Origin: Nonomuraea indica
Lineage (GTDB): Bacteria > Actinomycetota > Actinomycetes > Streptosporangiales > Streptosporangiaceae
DNA: 64,000 bases
Reading direction: 5' to 3'
NCBI RefSeq assembly: GCF_002850745.1
Contig: NZ_KZ559470.1
Span: 132,392-196,391, forward strand
The position numbers were made by a program, and so were the translations under genes. This document shows positions 42,429 through 51,748 of the stretch, in pieces; positions within the stretch are counted from its first letter, which is position 1; the number at the start of each line of letters is the position of its first letter. The notes beneath the pieces were generated by a model that saw only the letters and a list, made by a program, of their open reading frames with translations, did not search any database and was not told the DNA's origin.

Positions 42429-43063
42429 CAGTCAGGATCGTGATCGCCGACGACGAGGACCTCGTACGTACCGGCCTGCGCGTCATCCTCGAGTCGGAGC
42501 CCGGCCTGACCGTCGTCGGCGAGGCGGCCGACGGGGCGGAGGTGGTGCCCGTGGTGCGCCGGGAACGGCCCGACATCGTGCTGATGGACGTGCGCATGCC
42601 CGCGCTCGACGGCATCCAGGCGACCCGGCGGCTGGTGGCGATGGACGAGCCGCCGAAGGTGCTGGTGGTGACGACGTTCGAGAACGACGACCACGTCTAC
42701 GACGCGCTGCGCGCGGGCGCCGACGGCTTCCTGCTCAAGCGGACCCGGCCCGACGAGCTCGTCCGCGCGGTCAAGCTGGTGGCCGCCGGGGAGACGCTGC
42801 TGTTCCCGGCGGCGATCCGGACGCTGGCCGGCCGCCGCCCCACCGTGCGGGTGCCGGGCGTCGACCGGCTGACCGGCCGGGAGGGCGACGTGCTGCGCCT
42901 GATGGCCAGAGGCCTGAACAACGGCGAGATCGCCGCGGAGCTGACGCTCGGCCAGGAGACGGTCAAGACCCACGTCGGCAACGTGCTGGCCAAGCTTGGC
43001 GTCCGCGACCGCACCCAGGCCGTCATCGCGGCCTACGAGTCGGGGTTCGTCTCACCCCGCTGA
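42425..43063 (+). CDS. NarL/LuxR-family response regulator
   Basis: A 212-residue response regulator: receiver domain with acidic pocket (IADDED) and phospho-acceptor Asp55 (IVLMDVRMP), Thr/Lys switch positions (VVTTFEN; FLLKRTRP), then a LuxR-type helix-turn-helix (LTGREGDVLRLMARGLNNGE; QETVKTHVGNVLAKL). The start at the ATG in the ATGA overlap with the kinase gene makes a classic coupled two-component pair. Targets are not evident in the window. Its stop lies in an 18-bp tandem repeat. Confidence 0.95.
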   Translation: MTVRIVIADDEDLVRTGLRVILESEPGLTVVGEAADGAEVVPVVRRERPDIVLMDVRMPALDGIQATRRLVAMDEPPKVLVVTTFENDDHVYDALRAGADGFLLKRTRPDELVRAVKLVAAGETLLFPAAIRTLAGRRPTVRVPGVDRLTGREGDVLRLMARGLNNGEIAAELTLGQETVKTHVGNVLAKLGVRDRTQAVIAAYESGFVSPR

Positions 43064-43118
43064 GACGGCTCACCCCGCTGAAACGGCTCACCCCGCTGAG
43101 ACGGCTCACGCCGCTGAT
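43051..43118. repeat. 18-bp tandem repeat holding the stop codons of two convergent genes
   Basis: CTCACCCCGCTGAGACGG is repeated at 43051, 43069 and 43087, with a partial fourth copy from 43105. The first copy contains the response-regulator TGA; the last holds the TCA complement of the stop of the DUF2268 gene. The whole 42-bp gap between the two convergent genes is repeat. Confidence 0.88.
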
Positions 43119-43972
43119 CCGCCCCGTGACGCCTCCAGGACGCGCGCGGCGGGCAGCAGGGAGGACTCGGTGGCCGTCATGCCGGTGGCCGCCAGGTGGG
43201 CGTCCACCAGCCTCAGCCCCACGGCGTATCCCGCCATGTCGGGGATGCCGCGCGGTTCGGCGCCGAACCGGGTCATGGCGGTGTCACCCAGCACGTACGC
43301 GGGCGTGTTGGCCATCCCGGGCAGCTCGGCGTCGGCCATGATCCTGGCGTACGCGGCGTCGAACGCCTCCCCGGTGACCATCGACGACCACGGCCCCATG
43401 GCCTCGGGCCCCGACAGCTCGCGGACGAACGCCTCGGCCAGCCCCTCGGCGACCACGTGCTCGGCGACGGTCACGGTCGCCGGGTCCCACGGGACGCTCC
43501 GGTAGCGCACGTTGTGGTGGAACTCGTGCACCGCGCAGTGCGCGATCCTGCCGATGGTGTCGTCGGTGGGCCAGGCCAGCAGGTAGAGCCACCCGGGCGA
43601 GCCGCCCATGCCGTAGTAGCCGCCCGCGACGCGCATCAGGTAGTCGTCGTCGGGGTCGCCGAGCATGAGCATGACCTGGAGGGGGTCGCCCTGACGGGCG
43701 TCGAGCCGTTCGGCGGCGCGGGCCAGCTCCCGCTCGACCTGGCCGAGCACGTCGGCGTCGATCATGCGGCGGACCGCGGCGAGATAGCGGTCGTCGTCGG
43801 CGTCCACCCGGAAGCCTGACCCCAGGTGATGGATGTCGACGATGTCGCCCGGCATCGGGACGGCGGAGCGCATGGGGGCGAGCAACTCGCGCAGCGCGTC
43901 GGGGCGGTCCTTCAGCGGCCGCTCCAGCAGGGCGGCCATGGCGGTGAGCGTGTCGTGCACGATGAACGTCAT
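43106..43972 (-). CDS. DUF2268-type putative zinc-dependent protease
   Basis: A 288-residue soluble protein with the zinc-protease motif HEFHH (CAVHEFHHNVRY) about halfway along and a downstream glutamate in AEGLAEAFVREL that could be the third ligand. This is the DUF2268 (predicted Zn-dependent protease) layout. No signal peptide. The ATG at 43972 is the best start. Substrates are unknown. Its neighbour is the convergent two-component system. Confidence 0.85.
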   Translation of the reverse strand: MTFIVHDTLTAMAALLERPLKDRPDALRELLAPMRSAVPMPGDIVDIHHLGSGFRVDADDDRYLAAVRRMIDADVLGQVERELARAAERLDARQGDPLQVMLMLGDPDDDYLMRVAGGYYGMGGSPGWLYLLAWPTDDTIGRIAHCAVHEFHHNVRYRSVPWDPATVTVAEHVVAEGLAEAFVRELSGPEAMGPWSSMVTGEAFDAAYARIMADAELPGMANTPAYVLGDTAMTRFGAEPRGIPDMAGYAVGLRLVDAHLAATGMTATESSLLPAARVLEASRGGSAA

Positions 43973-44032
43973 GCCGCGGACGCTAAAGCCTCCCCCCACG
44001 TGAGGCTCAAGCCGGAAAGCCCCGGACGTCGG

Positions 44033-44123
44033 AGCGGCCCCTCCGACGGGTCCTCGCCCTGCGACGGGCCGGGTGTCAGAGCGGCCCCTCGTCCAGCGGG
44101 TCCTCGCCCTGCGACGGGCCGGG
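44033..44123. repeat. ~50-bp duplication spanning the pseudokinase stop codon
   Basis: A 27-bp piece beginning CGGGTCCTCGCCCTGCGACG occurs at 44047-44073 and 44097-44123 (period 50), and AGCGGCCCCTC occurs before each copy. The stop codon of the pseudokinase gene (44076-44078) falls between the copies, so the 3' end of that gene has been duplicated beyond its stop. Confidence 0.82.
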
Positions 44124-44846
44124 AGTGCCGGGCCCCGACGTCGAGGGCGACGGGGACGGGCTCGGGGAGGGCTGGCGCGGGTCGGGTGAGACGGGCGTCG
44201 GCGGCGGGCTCGGCTCGAAGCTGGTGGGCGGCAGCGGCCGGGGCACCTGCTCGGTGTCGGCCCGGCCGAGCAGCATGAGCAGCGCCATGACGGTGAGCAG
44301 CAGCACCAGCCCGACCAGCACGAGCAGGGCGGTCAGCACCCTCTTGCGCGTCTCGGTCAGCGGCCTGCGGCCGGGCGGCGGGCCGGGCAGCGCGGGTGTC
44401 CGGTCGGTCAGCCAGTAGGGGACGAAGTCCGGGCCGTGCGCCGGCCCGATGAACGTGCCGCCGACCATGACGGGCTCCAGGAACCGTTCGGCTCCCGGCC
44501 GGCCCGGCGCGTACGGCACGGCCACCCACGGGGCCCGGCCGGTGTCCATCGCGAGCACCTCGGGCGCGTCCTCCAGCACGGCGGCGCGCGCCCGCACGGC
44601 CCGGCCGAGCCAGCCGCGCACGCCGCTCCGCGTCTCCGACTCCCTGATGGCGGTGACGAACCGCTCGCGCGCCGCCGCGTCGAGCGCCGCGCCGCGCGTC
44701 AGCACCGCCAGGGACACCGCGCGCCCGTCGGCCGCCTGTCCCAGGTACACGAACCCGGCCGGCGCCACGTGCAGGCGTGCCTGGACCATGAACGGCCCCA
44801 GCCGGGGAGGATCGCCATACTGCAGCGGACTTGCCACGTTTGCCAT
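44076..44846 (-). CDS. Membrane protein with a degenerate protein-kinase N-lobe
   Basis: A 256-residue protein. Residues ~12-65 (PRLGPFMVQARL, GFVYLGQAADGRAVSLAVL) track the N-lobe of actinobacterial Ser/Thr kinases, but the glycine loop is lost (HVAPAG), Ala stands where the ATP-binding Lys should be, and there is no catalytic loop. A single membrane helix follows at ~170-193 (VLTALLVLVGLVLLLTVMAL), then a Pro/Ser-rich outside tail. So it looks like a truncated pseudokinase sensor. It is divergent from the MoxR operon with 56 bp between starts, suggesting a shared function. Confidence 0.65.
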   Translation of the reverse strand: MANVASPLQYGDPPRLGPFMVQARLHVAPAGFVYLGQAADGRAVSLAVLTRGAALDAAARERFVTAIRESETRSGVRGWLGRAVRARAAVLEDAPEVLAMDTGRAPWVAVPYAPGRPGAERFLEPVMVGGTFIGPAHGPDFVPYWLTDRTPALPGPPPGRRPLTETRKRVLTALLVLVGLVLLLTVMALLMLLGRADTEQVPRPLPPTSFEPSPPPTPVSPDPRQPSPSPSPSPSTSGPGTPGPSQGEDPLDEGPL

Positions 44847-44902
44847 GAAAGCACAGACGTGGCGTGGTGCACGTTCGCGGCGCGTTTGGTGGAATGGGCT
44901 GC

Positions 44903-45904
44903 ATGAGCGTCGCCGAAGAGTTGCCGGGCGGGACCGACGCGGCTGTGCTGCGTCAGGCCCTGGACGAGGTCCGCAGGGTCATCGTCGGGCAGGAACACAT
45001 GGTCGAGAGGCTGATCGTCGCCTTGCTGGCACGCGGGCACTGCCTGCTCGAAGGGGTTCCGGGCGTCGCCAAGACCCTCGCCGCCTCCACCCTCGCCACC
45101 GTGGTGGGCGGTTCGTTCGCCCGGATCCAGTTCACCCCCGACCTGGTGCCCAGCGACATCGTCGGCACCCGCGTGTTCCACCCGTCCAACGAGAAGTTCG
45201 ACGTCGAGCTGGGCCCGGTCTTCGTCAACTTCCTGCTCGCCGACGAGATCAACCGCGCCCCGGCGAAGGTGCAGTCGGCGCTGCTGGAGGTCATGGCCGA
45301 GCGCCAGGTCACGCTGGCCGGCGTCACCCACCCGCTGCCCAGGCCGTTCATCGTGCTGGCCACCCAGAACCCGATCGAGTCCGAGGGGGTCTACCCGCTG
45401 CCGGAGGTGCAGCGCGACCGGTTCCTGTTCCGGGTCCGGGTGCCGCACCCCTCGGCCCACGAGGAGCTGGAGATCCTGCACCGGATGAGCGTCAAGCCGC
45501 CGACGCCCGAGCGGGTGCTCGACCCCGAGCGGCTGCAGGCCCTCCAGGAGGCCGCCGAGCAGGTCTCGGTCCACCAGCTGGTCGCCGACTACGTCGTCCG
45601 GCTCGTCATGTCCACCCGCGCGCCCGCCGAGTACGGCCTGGGTGAGCTGGGCGACACGATCGAGATCGGCGTGAGCCCGCGCGCCACGCTGGGCCTGGTG
45701 TCCGCCGGGCGCGCCCTGGCGCTGCTGCGCGGCCGCGACTACCTGCTGCCCGACGACATCCGCGACGTGGCCGTGGACGTGATGGCGCACCGGCTGATGC
45801 TCACCTTCGACGCCCTGGCCGACGGTGTCGACCCCGAGCAGGTCGTCCGGCAGATCCTGCACGCGGTGCCGCCGCCCCTCGTCGTCTGGAACCAGCAGCG
45901 GTGA
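44903..45904 (+). CDS. moxR: MoxR-family AAA+ ATPase
   Basis: A 333-residue AAA+ chaperone-like ATPase with Walker A GVPGVAKTL, Walker B LLADEINRA, sensor ATQNP and arginine finger region QRDRFLF. MoxR proteins work with DUF58 and VWA partners, here the next two genes, probably to mature or activate a cell-envelope protein. The ATG at 44903 was chosen over a GTG at 44864. Its stop overlaps the DUF58 start. Confidence 0.94.
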   Translation: MSVAEELPGGTDAAVLRQALDEVRRVIVGQEHMVERLIVALLARGHCLLEGVPGVAKTLAASTLATVVGGSFARIQFTPDLVPSDIVGTRVFHPSNEKFDVELGPVFVNFLLADEINRAPAKVQSALLEVMAERQVTLAGVTHPLPRPFIVLATQNPIESEGVYPLPEVQRDRFLFRVRVPHPSAHEELEILHRMSVKPPTPERVLDPERLQALQEAAEQVSVHQLVADYVVRLVMSTRAPAEYGLGELGDTIEIGVSPRATLGLVSAGRALALLRGRDYLLPDDIRDVAVDVMAHRLMLTFDALADGVDPEQVVRQILHAVPPPLVVWNQQR

Positions 45905-46893
45905 CGACCCCGCCGACCCCCCCACCGACACCACCGGCGCCACCCCCGACCCAGCGGACGACGACGGCCGAGCAGGCCCTGCGCCGTCTGGAGCTGAAGG
46001 TGCTGCGCAAGCTCGACGGCCTGCTGCACGGCGCTCACCAGGGGCTGCTGCCCGGACCCGGCAGCGAGGCCGGCGACAGCCGCGTCTACGTGCCGGGCGA
46101 GGACGACGTGCGCCGCATGGACTGGGCGGTCACCGCGCGCACCACGGTGCCGCACGTGCGTGACCTGATCGCCGACCGGGAGCTGGAGACCTGGGCGCTG
46201 GCGGACCTGTCGCCCAGCATGGACTTCGGCACCGCCGACACCGACAAGCGTGACCTGGTCGTGTCCGCGATCGGCGCCATCGGGTTCCTGTCGAGCCGGC
46301 TGGGCGACCGGTTCGGCGCGATGGTGATCCACGACGAGCACGTGCACCGCATGCCCGCGCGTTCCGGCCGCCCCGCCCTGTACGGGCTGCTCCACTCGCT
46401 GATGGACGCCCCGCGCGGCCGGGTCGTGGCCGATCCGCCCGACCTGGCGGAGGGGATCGACGTGCTGGCGGCCGCCCGCAGGCGGCGCGGCATGCGGGTG
46501 GTGGTGTCCGACTTCCTCGACGCCCGGCCGGTGCTCGACCCCGACGCCGAGCGGCCGTGGGAGCGGCCGATCCGCCGTCTGGCGGCCCGCCACCAGGTGC
46601 TCGCGGTCGAGGTGATCGACCCCCGCGAGCTCGAGCTGCCCGACGTGGGCCGGGTCGCGTTCGCCGACCCCGAGACCGGGAACGTACGCGACGTGCACCT
46701 TTCGCCCAGAATCCGCCGCGCCTACGCCGAGGCCGCCGCGCTCCAGCGTGACGGCACCCGGGCGGCGCTGCGCCGCGCGGGCGTCGCGCACCTGGTGCTG
46801 CGCACCGACCGCGACTGGGTGTTCGACATCGCGCAGTTCGTGCTCCGCCAGCGGCGCACGGGTCATCTCGTGCAGCGGAGGGCGGCGAGATGA
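45901..46893 (+). CDS. DUF58 domain protein, partner of MoxR
   Basis: A 330-residue cytoplasmic DUF58 protein: after a Thr/Pro-rich start (~20 residues) comes [19 protein letters not shown], the DUF58 hallmark [20 protein letters not shown] and a VWA-like half ([11 protein letters not shown]). It overlaps MoxR by four bases (GTGA) and the VWA gene by four (ATGA), so the three are one translational unit. The exact task of DUF58 proteins is unknown. Confidence 0.92.
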   Translation: MTTPPTPPPTPPAPPPTQRTTTAEQALRRLELKVLRKLDGLLHGAHQGLLPGPGSEAGDSRVYVPGEDDVRRMDWAVTARTTVPHVRDLIADRELETWALADLSPSMDFGTADTDKRDLVVSAIGAIGFLSSRLGDRFGAMVIHDEHVHRMPARSGRPALYGLLHSLMDAPRGRVVADPPDLAEGIDVLAAARRRRGMRVVVSDFLDARPVLDPDAERPWERPIRRLAARHQVLAVEVIDPRELELPDVGRVAFADPETGNVRDVHLSPRIRRAYAEAAALQRDGTRAALRRAGVAHLVLRTDRDWVFDIAQFVLRQRRTGHLVQRRAAR

Positions 46894-47837
46894 CGTTCCT
46901 GTCCCCCGGATGGCTGTGGCTGTTCGCGCTGCTCGTGCTGCTGGTCGCCGGGTACGTCGTCGCGCAGCTCGCCCGGCGCCGCTACACCGTGCGCTTCACG
47001 AACCTGGCGCTGCTGAACCTGGTGGCGCCGGCCGGGCCCGGCTGGCGGCGGCATGTGGCCCCGCTGCTGTTCCTGGTGATGATGTCGCTGCTGGTGATCG
47101 GCGCGGCCAAGCCCGCCGACCAGGTGCGGGTGCCGCGCGACCGGGCGACGATCATGATCGCGCTGGACGTGTCGCTGTCGATGGAGGCCGACGACGTGCA
47201 GCCCGACCGGATCACCGCCGCCAAGGCCGCCGCGCAGGCGTTCGTCAAGGAGCTGCCCGACCGGTTCAACGTGGGCGTGGTGTCCTTCGCCCGCTCGGCG
47301 AACGTCGTCATCTCCCCCACCACCGACCACCAGGCCGTGGTGACTTCGATCGGCAACCTGTCGACCCGGCCCGGCACGGCGATCGGCGAGGCGGTGTTCA
47401 ACGCCCTCGACTCGGTGCGCTCGTTCGACCAGGAGGCCGCCACCGACCCGCCGCCCGCCGCGATCGTGCTGCTGTCCGACGGCGACAACACCTCCGGCCG
47501 CTCGGTCGCCGAGGCCATCGAGTCGGCCAAGCAGGCGCGGGTGCCGGTCTCCACGATCGCGTACGGCACGCAGGAGGGCACCGTCGAGATCGACGGCCGG
47601 CCGGTGAACGTCCCGGTCAACAAGCAGACCCTGCAGACGCTGTCCGAGGGCACCAGCGGCCGGGCCTACGCGGCAGAGTCGGGCAGCGAGCTGCGCGACG
47701 TCTACGAGCAGATCGGCACCTCGCTCGGCTACAAGCTGGTGGACCAGGAGATCACGCAGTGGTTCCTGGTGGCGGCGATCGTCGTGGGGACGCTGATGGC
47801 GGGCGCCGCCGTCCTGCTCGGCACCCGGATCCCGTAA
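46890..47837 (+). CDS. VWA-domain membrane protein of the MoxR operon
   Basis: A 315-residue protein with two N-terminal membrane helices ([37 protein letters not shown]), a von Willebrand A domain whose metal site is DVSLSM, and a last helix near the C-terminus ([20 protein letters not shown]). It is the BatA-like partner of MoxR and DUF58. The VWA domain lies outside, where it could bind an envelope ligand with a metal ion. Confidence 0.93.
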   Translation: MTFLSPGWLWLFALLVLLVAGYVVAQLARRRYTVRFTNLALLNLVAPAGPGWRRHVAPLLFLVMMSLLVIGAAKPADQVRVPRDRATIMIALDVSLSMEADDVQPDRITAAKAAAQAFVKELPDRFNVGVVSFARSANVVISPTTDHQAVVTSIGNLSTRPGTAIGEAVFNALDSVRSFDQEAATDPPPAAIVLLSDGDNTSGRSVAEAIESAKQARVPVSTIAYGTQEGTVEIDGRPVNVPVNKQTLQTLSEGTSGRAYAAESGSELRDVYEQIGTSLGYKLVDQEITQWFLVAAIVVGTLMAGAAVLLGTRIP

Positions 47838-47848
47838 CGTCTAGGCCT

Positions 47849-48439
47849 GTGGCGCACTACTTCTCCGAACGGCCGGGCACGGCGAGCAGGCCCGGCAGCG
47901 TCGACCTGGTGCTGCCGGACCTGCACCTGCGGCTGGAGACCGACAGCGGCGTCTTCTCGCCCGAGCGGGTCGACCTCGGCACCCGGATCCTGCTGGAGAC
48001 GGTCCCGCCGCCGCCGGGCGAGGGCGACCTGCTCGACCTCGGCTGCGGCTACGGCCCGATCGCGCTGACCATGGCCTCGCGCGCCCCCCGGGCGACCGTG
48101 TGGGCCGTGGACGTCAACCGGCGCGCCGTCGAGCTGACGGAGCGCAACGCCCGGGCCGCGGGCCTCGACCGCGTCAGGCCGGTGCACGCCGACGAGCTGC
48201 CGGACGGGGTGACCTTCCGGGCGATCTGGTCCAACCCGGCCATCCGGATCGGCAAGCAGGCCCTGCACGACATGCTCACCAGGTGGCTGTCGCGGCTGGC
48301 GCCCGGCGGCGTCGCCTACCTGGTCGTCCAGAAACACCTCGGCTCCGACTCCCTGCAGCGCTGGCTCGGCGAGCAGGGCTGGCAGGCCTCCCGTGAGGCC
48401 TCCCGGGCCGCCTACCGCATCCTGAAAGTGGAACGTTGA
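47849..48439 (+). CDS. Class I SAM-dependent methyltransferase (RsmC-like)
   Basis: A 196-residue methyltransferase with motif I LLDLGCGYGPIAL, acidic loop VDVNRRAVELT and motif IV SNPAIRIGK. It is like the C-terminal domain of RsmC, which modifies G1207 of 16S rRNA, but the usual NPP is NPA. GTG start. It overlaps the SpoU-type gene by four bases (TTGA), and an RNA substrate is probable. Confidence 0.86.
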   Translation: MAHYFSERPGTASRPGSVDLVLPDLHLRLETDSGVFSPERVDLGTRILLETVPPPPGEGDLLDLGCGYGPIALTMASRAPRATVWAVDVNRRAVELTERNARAAGLDRVRPVHADELPDGVTFRAIWSNPAIRIGKQALHDMLTRWLSRLAPGGVAYLVVQKHLGSDSLQRWLGEQGWQASREASRAAYRILKVER

Positions 48440-48975
48440 GAAGGCAACTACGACCCACCGACGTCAAGCGGCTCAACCGCACCTGGCGGCGGCAGACCGG
48501 CAACAGGCTCTCCCTGATCCTCGAGTCGGTGACCGGCCCGTTCAACGTGGGCTCGATCTTCCGCACGGCCGCGGCGTTCGGCGTGGACCAGATCTGGCTC
48601 GCCGGCAACGCCACCCCGCCGACCAACCCCAAGGCGGGCAAGACGGCGCTGGGCACCGACCGGCTGGTCACCTGGCACGAGCCGACGCCGGTCACCGAGG
48701 CGGTCAAGGCCGCCCGCGACGACGGCTACACCGTCCTCGCCATCGAGCTGACCGCCGAGGCCGTGCCGCTGCACCGGGCCGACCTCGGCCGCGACGTGTG
48801 CCTGGTGGTCGGCAGCGAGGACCACGGCTGCTCCCCGGCGCTGCTCGACGCCGTCGACGGGGCCTGCTACATCCCCCAGGTCGGGCGGGTCGGCTCGGTC
48901 AACGTGGCCGTGGCCGCCGCCATCGCGCTGGCCGAGGCGCGCCGCCAGGAGTGGCAGAATCTGCCTGATTCGTAA
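48436..48975 (+). CDS. SpoU/TrmH-family RNA methyltransferase
   Basis: A 179-residue SPOUT enzyme. Motif 1 is ESVTGPFNVGSIFRTAAAFG, motif 2 VVGSEDHGCS and motif 3 IPQVGRVGSVNVAVAAAIAL, which tie the trefoil knot. It most resembles TrmH, which 2'-O-methylates tRNA at position 18. It starts at a TTG overlapping the previous gene, an inefficient start that suggests dependence on translational coupling. Confidence 0.88.
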   Translation: MRRQLRPTDVKRLNRTWRRQTGNRLSLILESVTGPFNVGSIFRTAAAFGVDQIWLAGNATPPTNPKAGKTALGTDRLVTWHEPTPVTEAVKAARDDGYTVLAIELTAEAVPLHRADLGRDVCLVVGSEDHGCSPALLDAVDGACYIPQVGRVGSVNVAVAAAIALAEARRQEWQNLPDS

Positions 48976-49033
48976 GCCACTTCTTCACTGTCGGACTTCA
49001 TCCACAGATCACGCGGAAGGCATACTTCAGGAC

Positions 49034-49834
49034 GTGTACGCCCGCCGATTCCCCTTCCTCGACCATCCCGGCCCGCTGGCCTTCGCGCACCGCGGCGGAG
49101 CCGCCGAAGGTGCCGAGAACTCCGCCGAGGCGTTCGAGCGGGCCGTGCGGCTCGGCTACACCTACCTGGAGACCGACGCCCACGCCACGGCCGACGGCGT
49201 CCTGCTGGCCTTCCACGACCACACGCTGGACCGGGTGACCGACCGGCGCGGGCGCATCTCCGAGCTGCCCTACCGGGCGGTCAGGCAGGCCCGCATCGGC
49301 GGCGTGCACGAGATCCCGCTGCTGGAGGACCTGCTCGGTTCCTGGCCGGAGATCCGGTTCAACATCGACGTCAAGGAGGCGGCCGCCATCGCCCCGCTCG
49401 CCGAGGCGGTCCGGCGGACCGGCGCGCACGACCGGATCTGCCTGACCTCCTTCTCCGACGAGCGGCTGGCGATGGCCAGGGCCGCCCTCGGCAACGAGGT
49501 CTGCTCGGCGCTCGGCCCGCGCGGCGTCGCGGCGCTGCGGGCGGCCGCGACCACGTCCGGCTACGGCCGTCTGCTGGCCCGCCTGTCGCGCGCGGGCGTG
49601 CCGTGCGCGCAGGTGCCGGTGGGCTTCCGCGGGCTGCGGGTCACCACCCGCCGCCTGGTCCGTACGGCACACGCCATCGGCATGCAGGTGCACGTATGGA
49701 CGATCAACGACCGCGACCGCATGGAGCAGCTCCTCGACCTCGGCGTCGACGGCATCATGACCGACGACATCACCGGCCTGCGCGACGTGCTCGACCGACG
49801 CGGCCTGTGGCACCCCCAGGGCAGGGCGGCGTGA
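49034..49834 (+). CDS. Glycerophosphodiester phosphodiesterase
   Basis: A 266-residue GDPD enzyme with the catalytic HRG (FAHRGGAAEGAENS) and metal-binding ETDAHATADG, and ending with VHVWTINDRDRMEQLLDLGV as usual. It cleaves glycerophosphodiesters to glycerol-3-phosphate and an alcohol. No signal peptide, so probably cytoplasmic. GTG start at 49034, 58 bp after the SpoU gene. Confidence 0.93.
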   Translation: MYARRFPFLDHPGPLAFAHRGGAAEGAENSAEAFERAVRLGYTYLETDAHATADGVLLAFHDHTLDRVTDRRGRISELPYRAVRQARIGGVHEIPLLEDLLGSWPEIRFNIDVKEAAAIAPLAEAVRRTGAHDRICLTSFSDERLAMARAALGNEVCSALGPRGVAALRAAATTSGYGRLLARLSRAGVPCAQVPVGFRGLRVTTRRLVRTAHAIGMQVHVWTINDRDRMEQLLDLGVDGIMTDDITGLRDVLDRRGLWHPQGRAA

Positions 49835-50028
49835 TGCGTGCCCCCGCGGCCCGATCGGCTCCGCCCGGCGCGCACCCGGAAAACGCGCCCCGGCGGCGTG
49901 GGACATGGCTTGCCGTCGCCCTGTACCTTCTTGGTGGTCCACGGCCCAGCCCGGCCGACTGACCGTCCGACCGTCCGATCCGGGGCCCGGCATCCGCGCG
50001 GGCCACGCCTGAGGAGCGACCCGACACC

Positions 50029-51471
50029 ATGTCCGCATCCGCACCCCCCGCGGCCTCCGACCCCGCCGCCGAGTCACCGGCCGCCCGCCGGCGCGAGCAG
50101 CGCGGCTGGTACGTCTACGACTGGGCCAACTCCGCCTTCAACACCACGGTCATCTCGGTCTTCCTCGGCCCGTACCTGATCCCGGTCGCCCGCACCGCGG
50201 CCTGCGCCCAGGACTTCCCGGACGTGCCGGCCGCGACGTGCGCGAGCGACTTCGACCGGCTGACCGCCGCCTCCCCCGGCCTGGGGTACGTGGACGTGCT
50301 GGGCTTCGACGTGCGGCCGGCGGCGTTCTTCGGCCTGGTCGTGACGATCTCGGTGTTCCTGCAGATCGTGTTCCTGCCGATCGTGGGCGCGCTGGCCGAC
50401 CACACCGGACGCAAACGGGAGATGCTCGGCGGGTTCGCCTATGTCGGCGCGCTCGCCACCATGGGCCTGTACTTCGTCGAGGGCGACCGCTACCTGCTGG
50501 GCGGGGTGCTGTTCGTCGTGGCCAACGTGGCCTACGGCTCGTCCATCGTGGTCTACGACTCGTTCCTGCCGCAGATCTCCACGCCCGACGAGCGGGACGC
50601 CGTCTCCTCGCGCGGCTGGGCGATCGGCTACCTGGGCGGCGGGCTGCTGCTGGCCCTGAACCTGGTGCTCTACCTGCGGCACGAGAGCCTCGGGGTGGGC
50701 GAGGGCATGGCGGTGCGCATCAGCATGATGTCGGCCGGCCTGTGGTGGGCGATCTTCACGCTCGTGCCGCTGCTGCGGCTGCGCAACCGGCCCGTCCCGG
50801 CGCACGAGACGACGGCGCTGCGCTCGGTGGGCGGCAGCTTCCGCCAGCTCGGCCGGACGCTCCGGGAGCTGCGCCGCTACCCCCTGACGCTGCTGTTCCT
50901 CGTGGCGTACCTGGTCTACAACGACGGCATCCAGACGGTCATCGGCAACAGCGCGGCGTTCGCCGCCGAGGCGCTCAAGCTCGACAAGACGGTGCAGATC
51001 AGCGCGATCCTCATGGTGCAGTTCGTGGCGTTCTTCGGGGCGCTGCTGCTGGGGGCGCTGGCGCGCAGGCTCGGCACCAAGCGCACGGTGCTGGGCAGCC
51101 TGGTGGTGTGGACGGCCATCGTGATCGTCGCGATGTTCGTCCAGGAGGGGCAGGCGCTGCAGTTCTACCTGATGGCGCTGGCCATCGCGATCGTGCTGGG
51201 CGGCACGCAGGCGCTGTCCCGGTCGCTGTTCTCGCAGGTGATCCCGAAGGGGCGCGAGGCCGAGTACTTCAGCCTGCTGCAGATCAGCGACAAGGGCTCG
51301 GCGTTCATCGGCTCGCTGACGGTGACGATCGCGTTGCAGCTCACCAACAGCTACCGGATCGCCATCGTCTCGATGATCATCTTCTTCGTGCTGGGGTTCG
51401 CGCTGCTGGCGCTGGTCAACCTGCCGAAGGCGATCCGCGCCGCGGGCAACGAGGTGCCCGAGCGGATCTGA
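50029..51471 (+). CDS. MFS transporter, UMF1/Atg22 family
   Basis: A 480-residue membrane protein with about twelve helices. It opens with RREQRGWYVYDWANSAFNTT, the signature of the UMF1 (Atg22-like) branch of the major facilitator superfamily, followed by a ~60-residue loop and PIVGALADHTGRKREM. These carriers are thought to export small molecules, amino acids or lysophospholipid headgroups; the substrate is unknown. The GDPD gene upstream may be linked in phospholipid turnover, but there is a 194-bp gap. Confidence 0.9.
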   Translation: MSASAPPAASDPAAESPAARRREQRGWYVYDWANSAFNTTVISVFLGPYLIPVARTAACAQDFPDVPAATCASDFDRLTAASPGLGYVDVLGFDVRPAAFFGLVVTISVFLQIVFLPIVGALADHTGRKREMLGGFAYVGALATMGLYFVEGDRYLLGGVLFVVANVAYGSSIVVYDSFLPQISTPDERDAVSSRGWAIGYLGGGLLLALNLVLYLRHESLGVGEGMAVRISMMSAGLWWAIFTLVPLLRLRNRPVPAHETTALRSVGGSFRQLGRTLRELRRYPLTLLFLVAYLVYNDGIQTVIGNSAAFAAEALKLDKTVQISAILMVQFVAFFGALLLGALARRLGTKRTVLGSLVVWTAIVIVAMFVQEGQALQFYLMALAIAIVLGGTQALSRSLFSQVIPKGREAEYFSLLQISDKGSAFIGSLTVTIALQLTNSYRIAIVSMIIFFVLGFALLALVNLPKAIRAAGNEVPERI

Positions 51472-51664
51472 GTCCTCCGACCGGCCCGGGTCAGGAGCGG
51501 CCGACCGTCATCGTGCCGCGGCTCGGTCGCGCTGACCTGCGGCCGGAGCCGCCACGGACATTTCCTGACATCCCCAGACACGAGAGAAAGGCCGTCTCCT
51601 GTGGGGCTGTCGCGCCCGACAGGGCAACTCCTGGGGGCCGAGGAGATTGGATCACCCCGCAGGT

Positions 51665-51691
51665 GGGAATCCCATCACGGTACCAAGCGTT
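51665..51691 (+). promoter_or_regulatory. Sigma-R-type promoter of rbpA
   Basis: GGGAAT (51665-51670), an 18-bp spacer, then GTT (51689-51691): an exact match to the consensus GGGAAT-N18-GTT for the disulphide-stress sigma factor of actinomycetes. RbpA is a known member of that regulon in Streptomyces. The transcript would begin about 50 nt before the start codon. Confidence 0.85.
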
Positions 51692-51748
51692 AGACACCGT
51701 GGGAGACAGACCCCCCACGCATGGGGGCCCTGTAGGAGGCATTTAGAC

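Noticed and set aside
51607..51622. CTGTCG/CGACAG hairpin upstream of rbpA as a terminator or riboswitch
   Set aside because: The six-base stem is short, lies upstream of the sigma-R promoter and far from the preceding stop; too weak to call.
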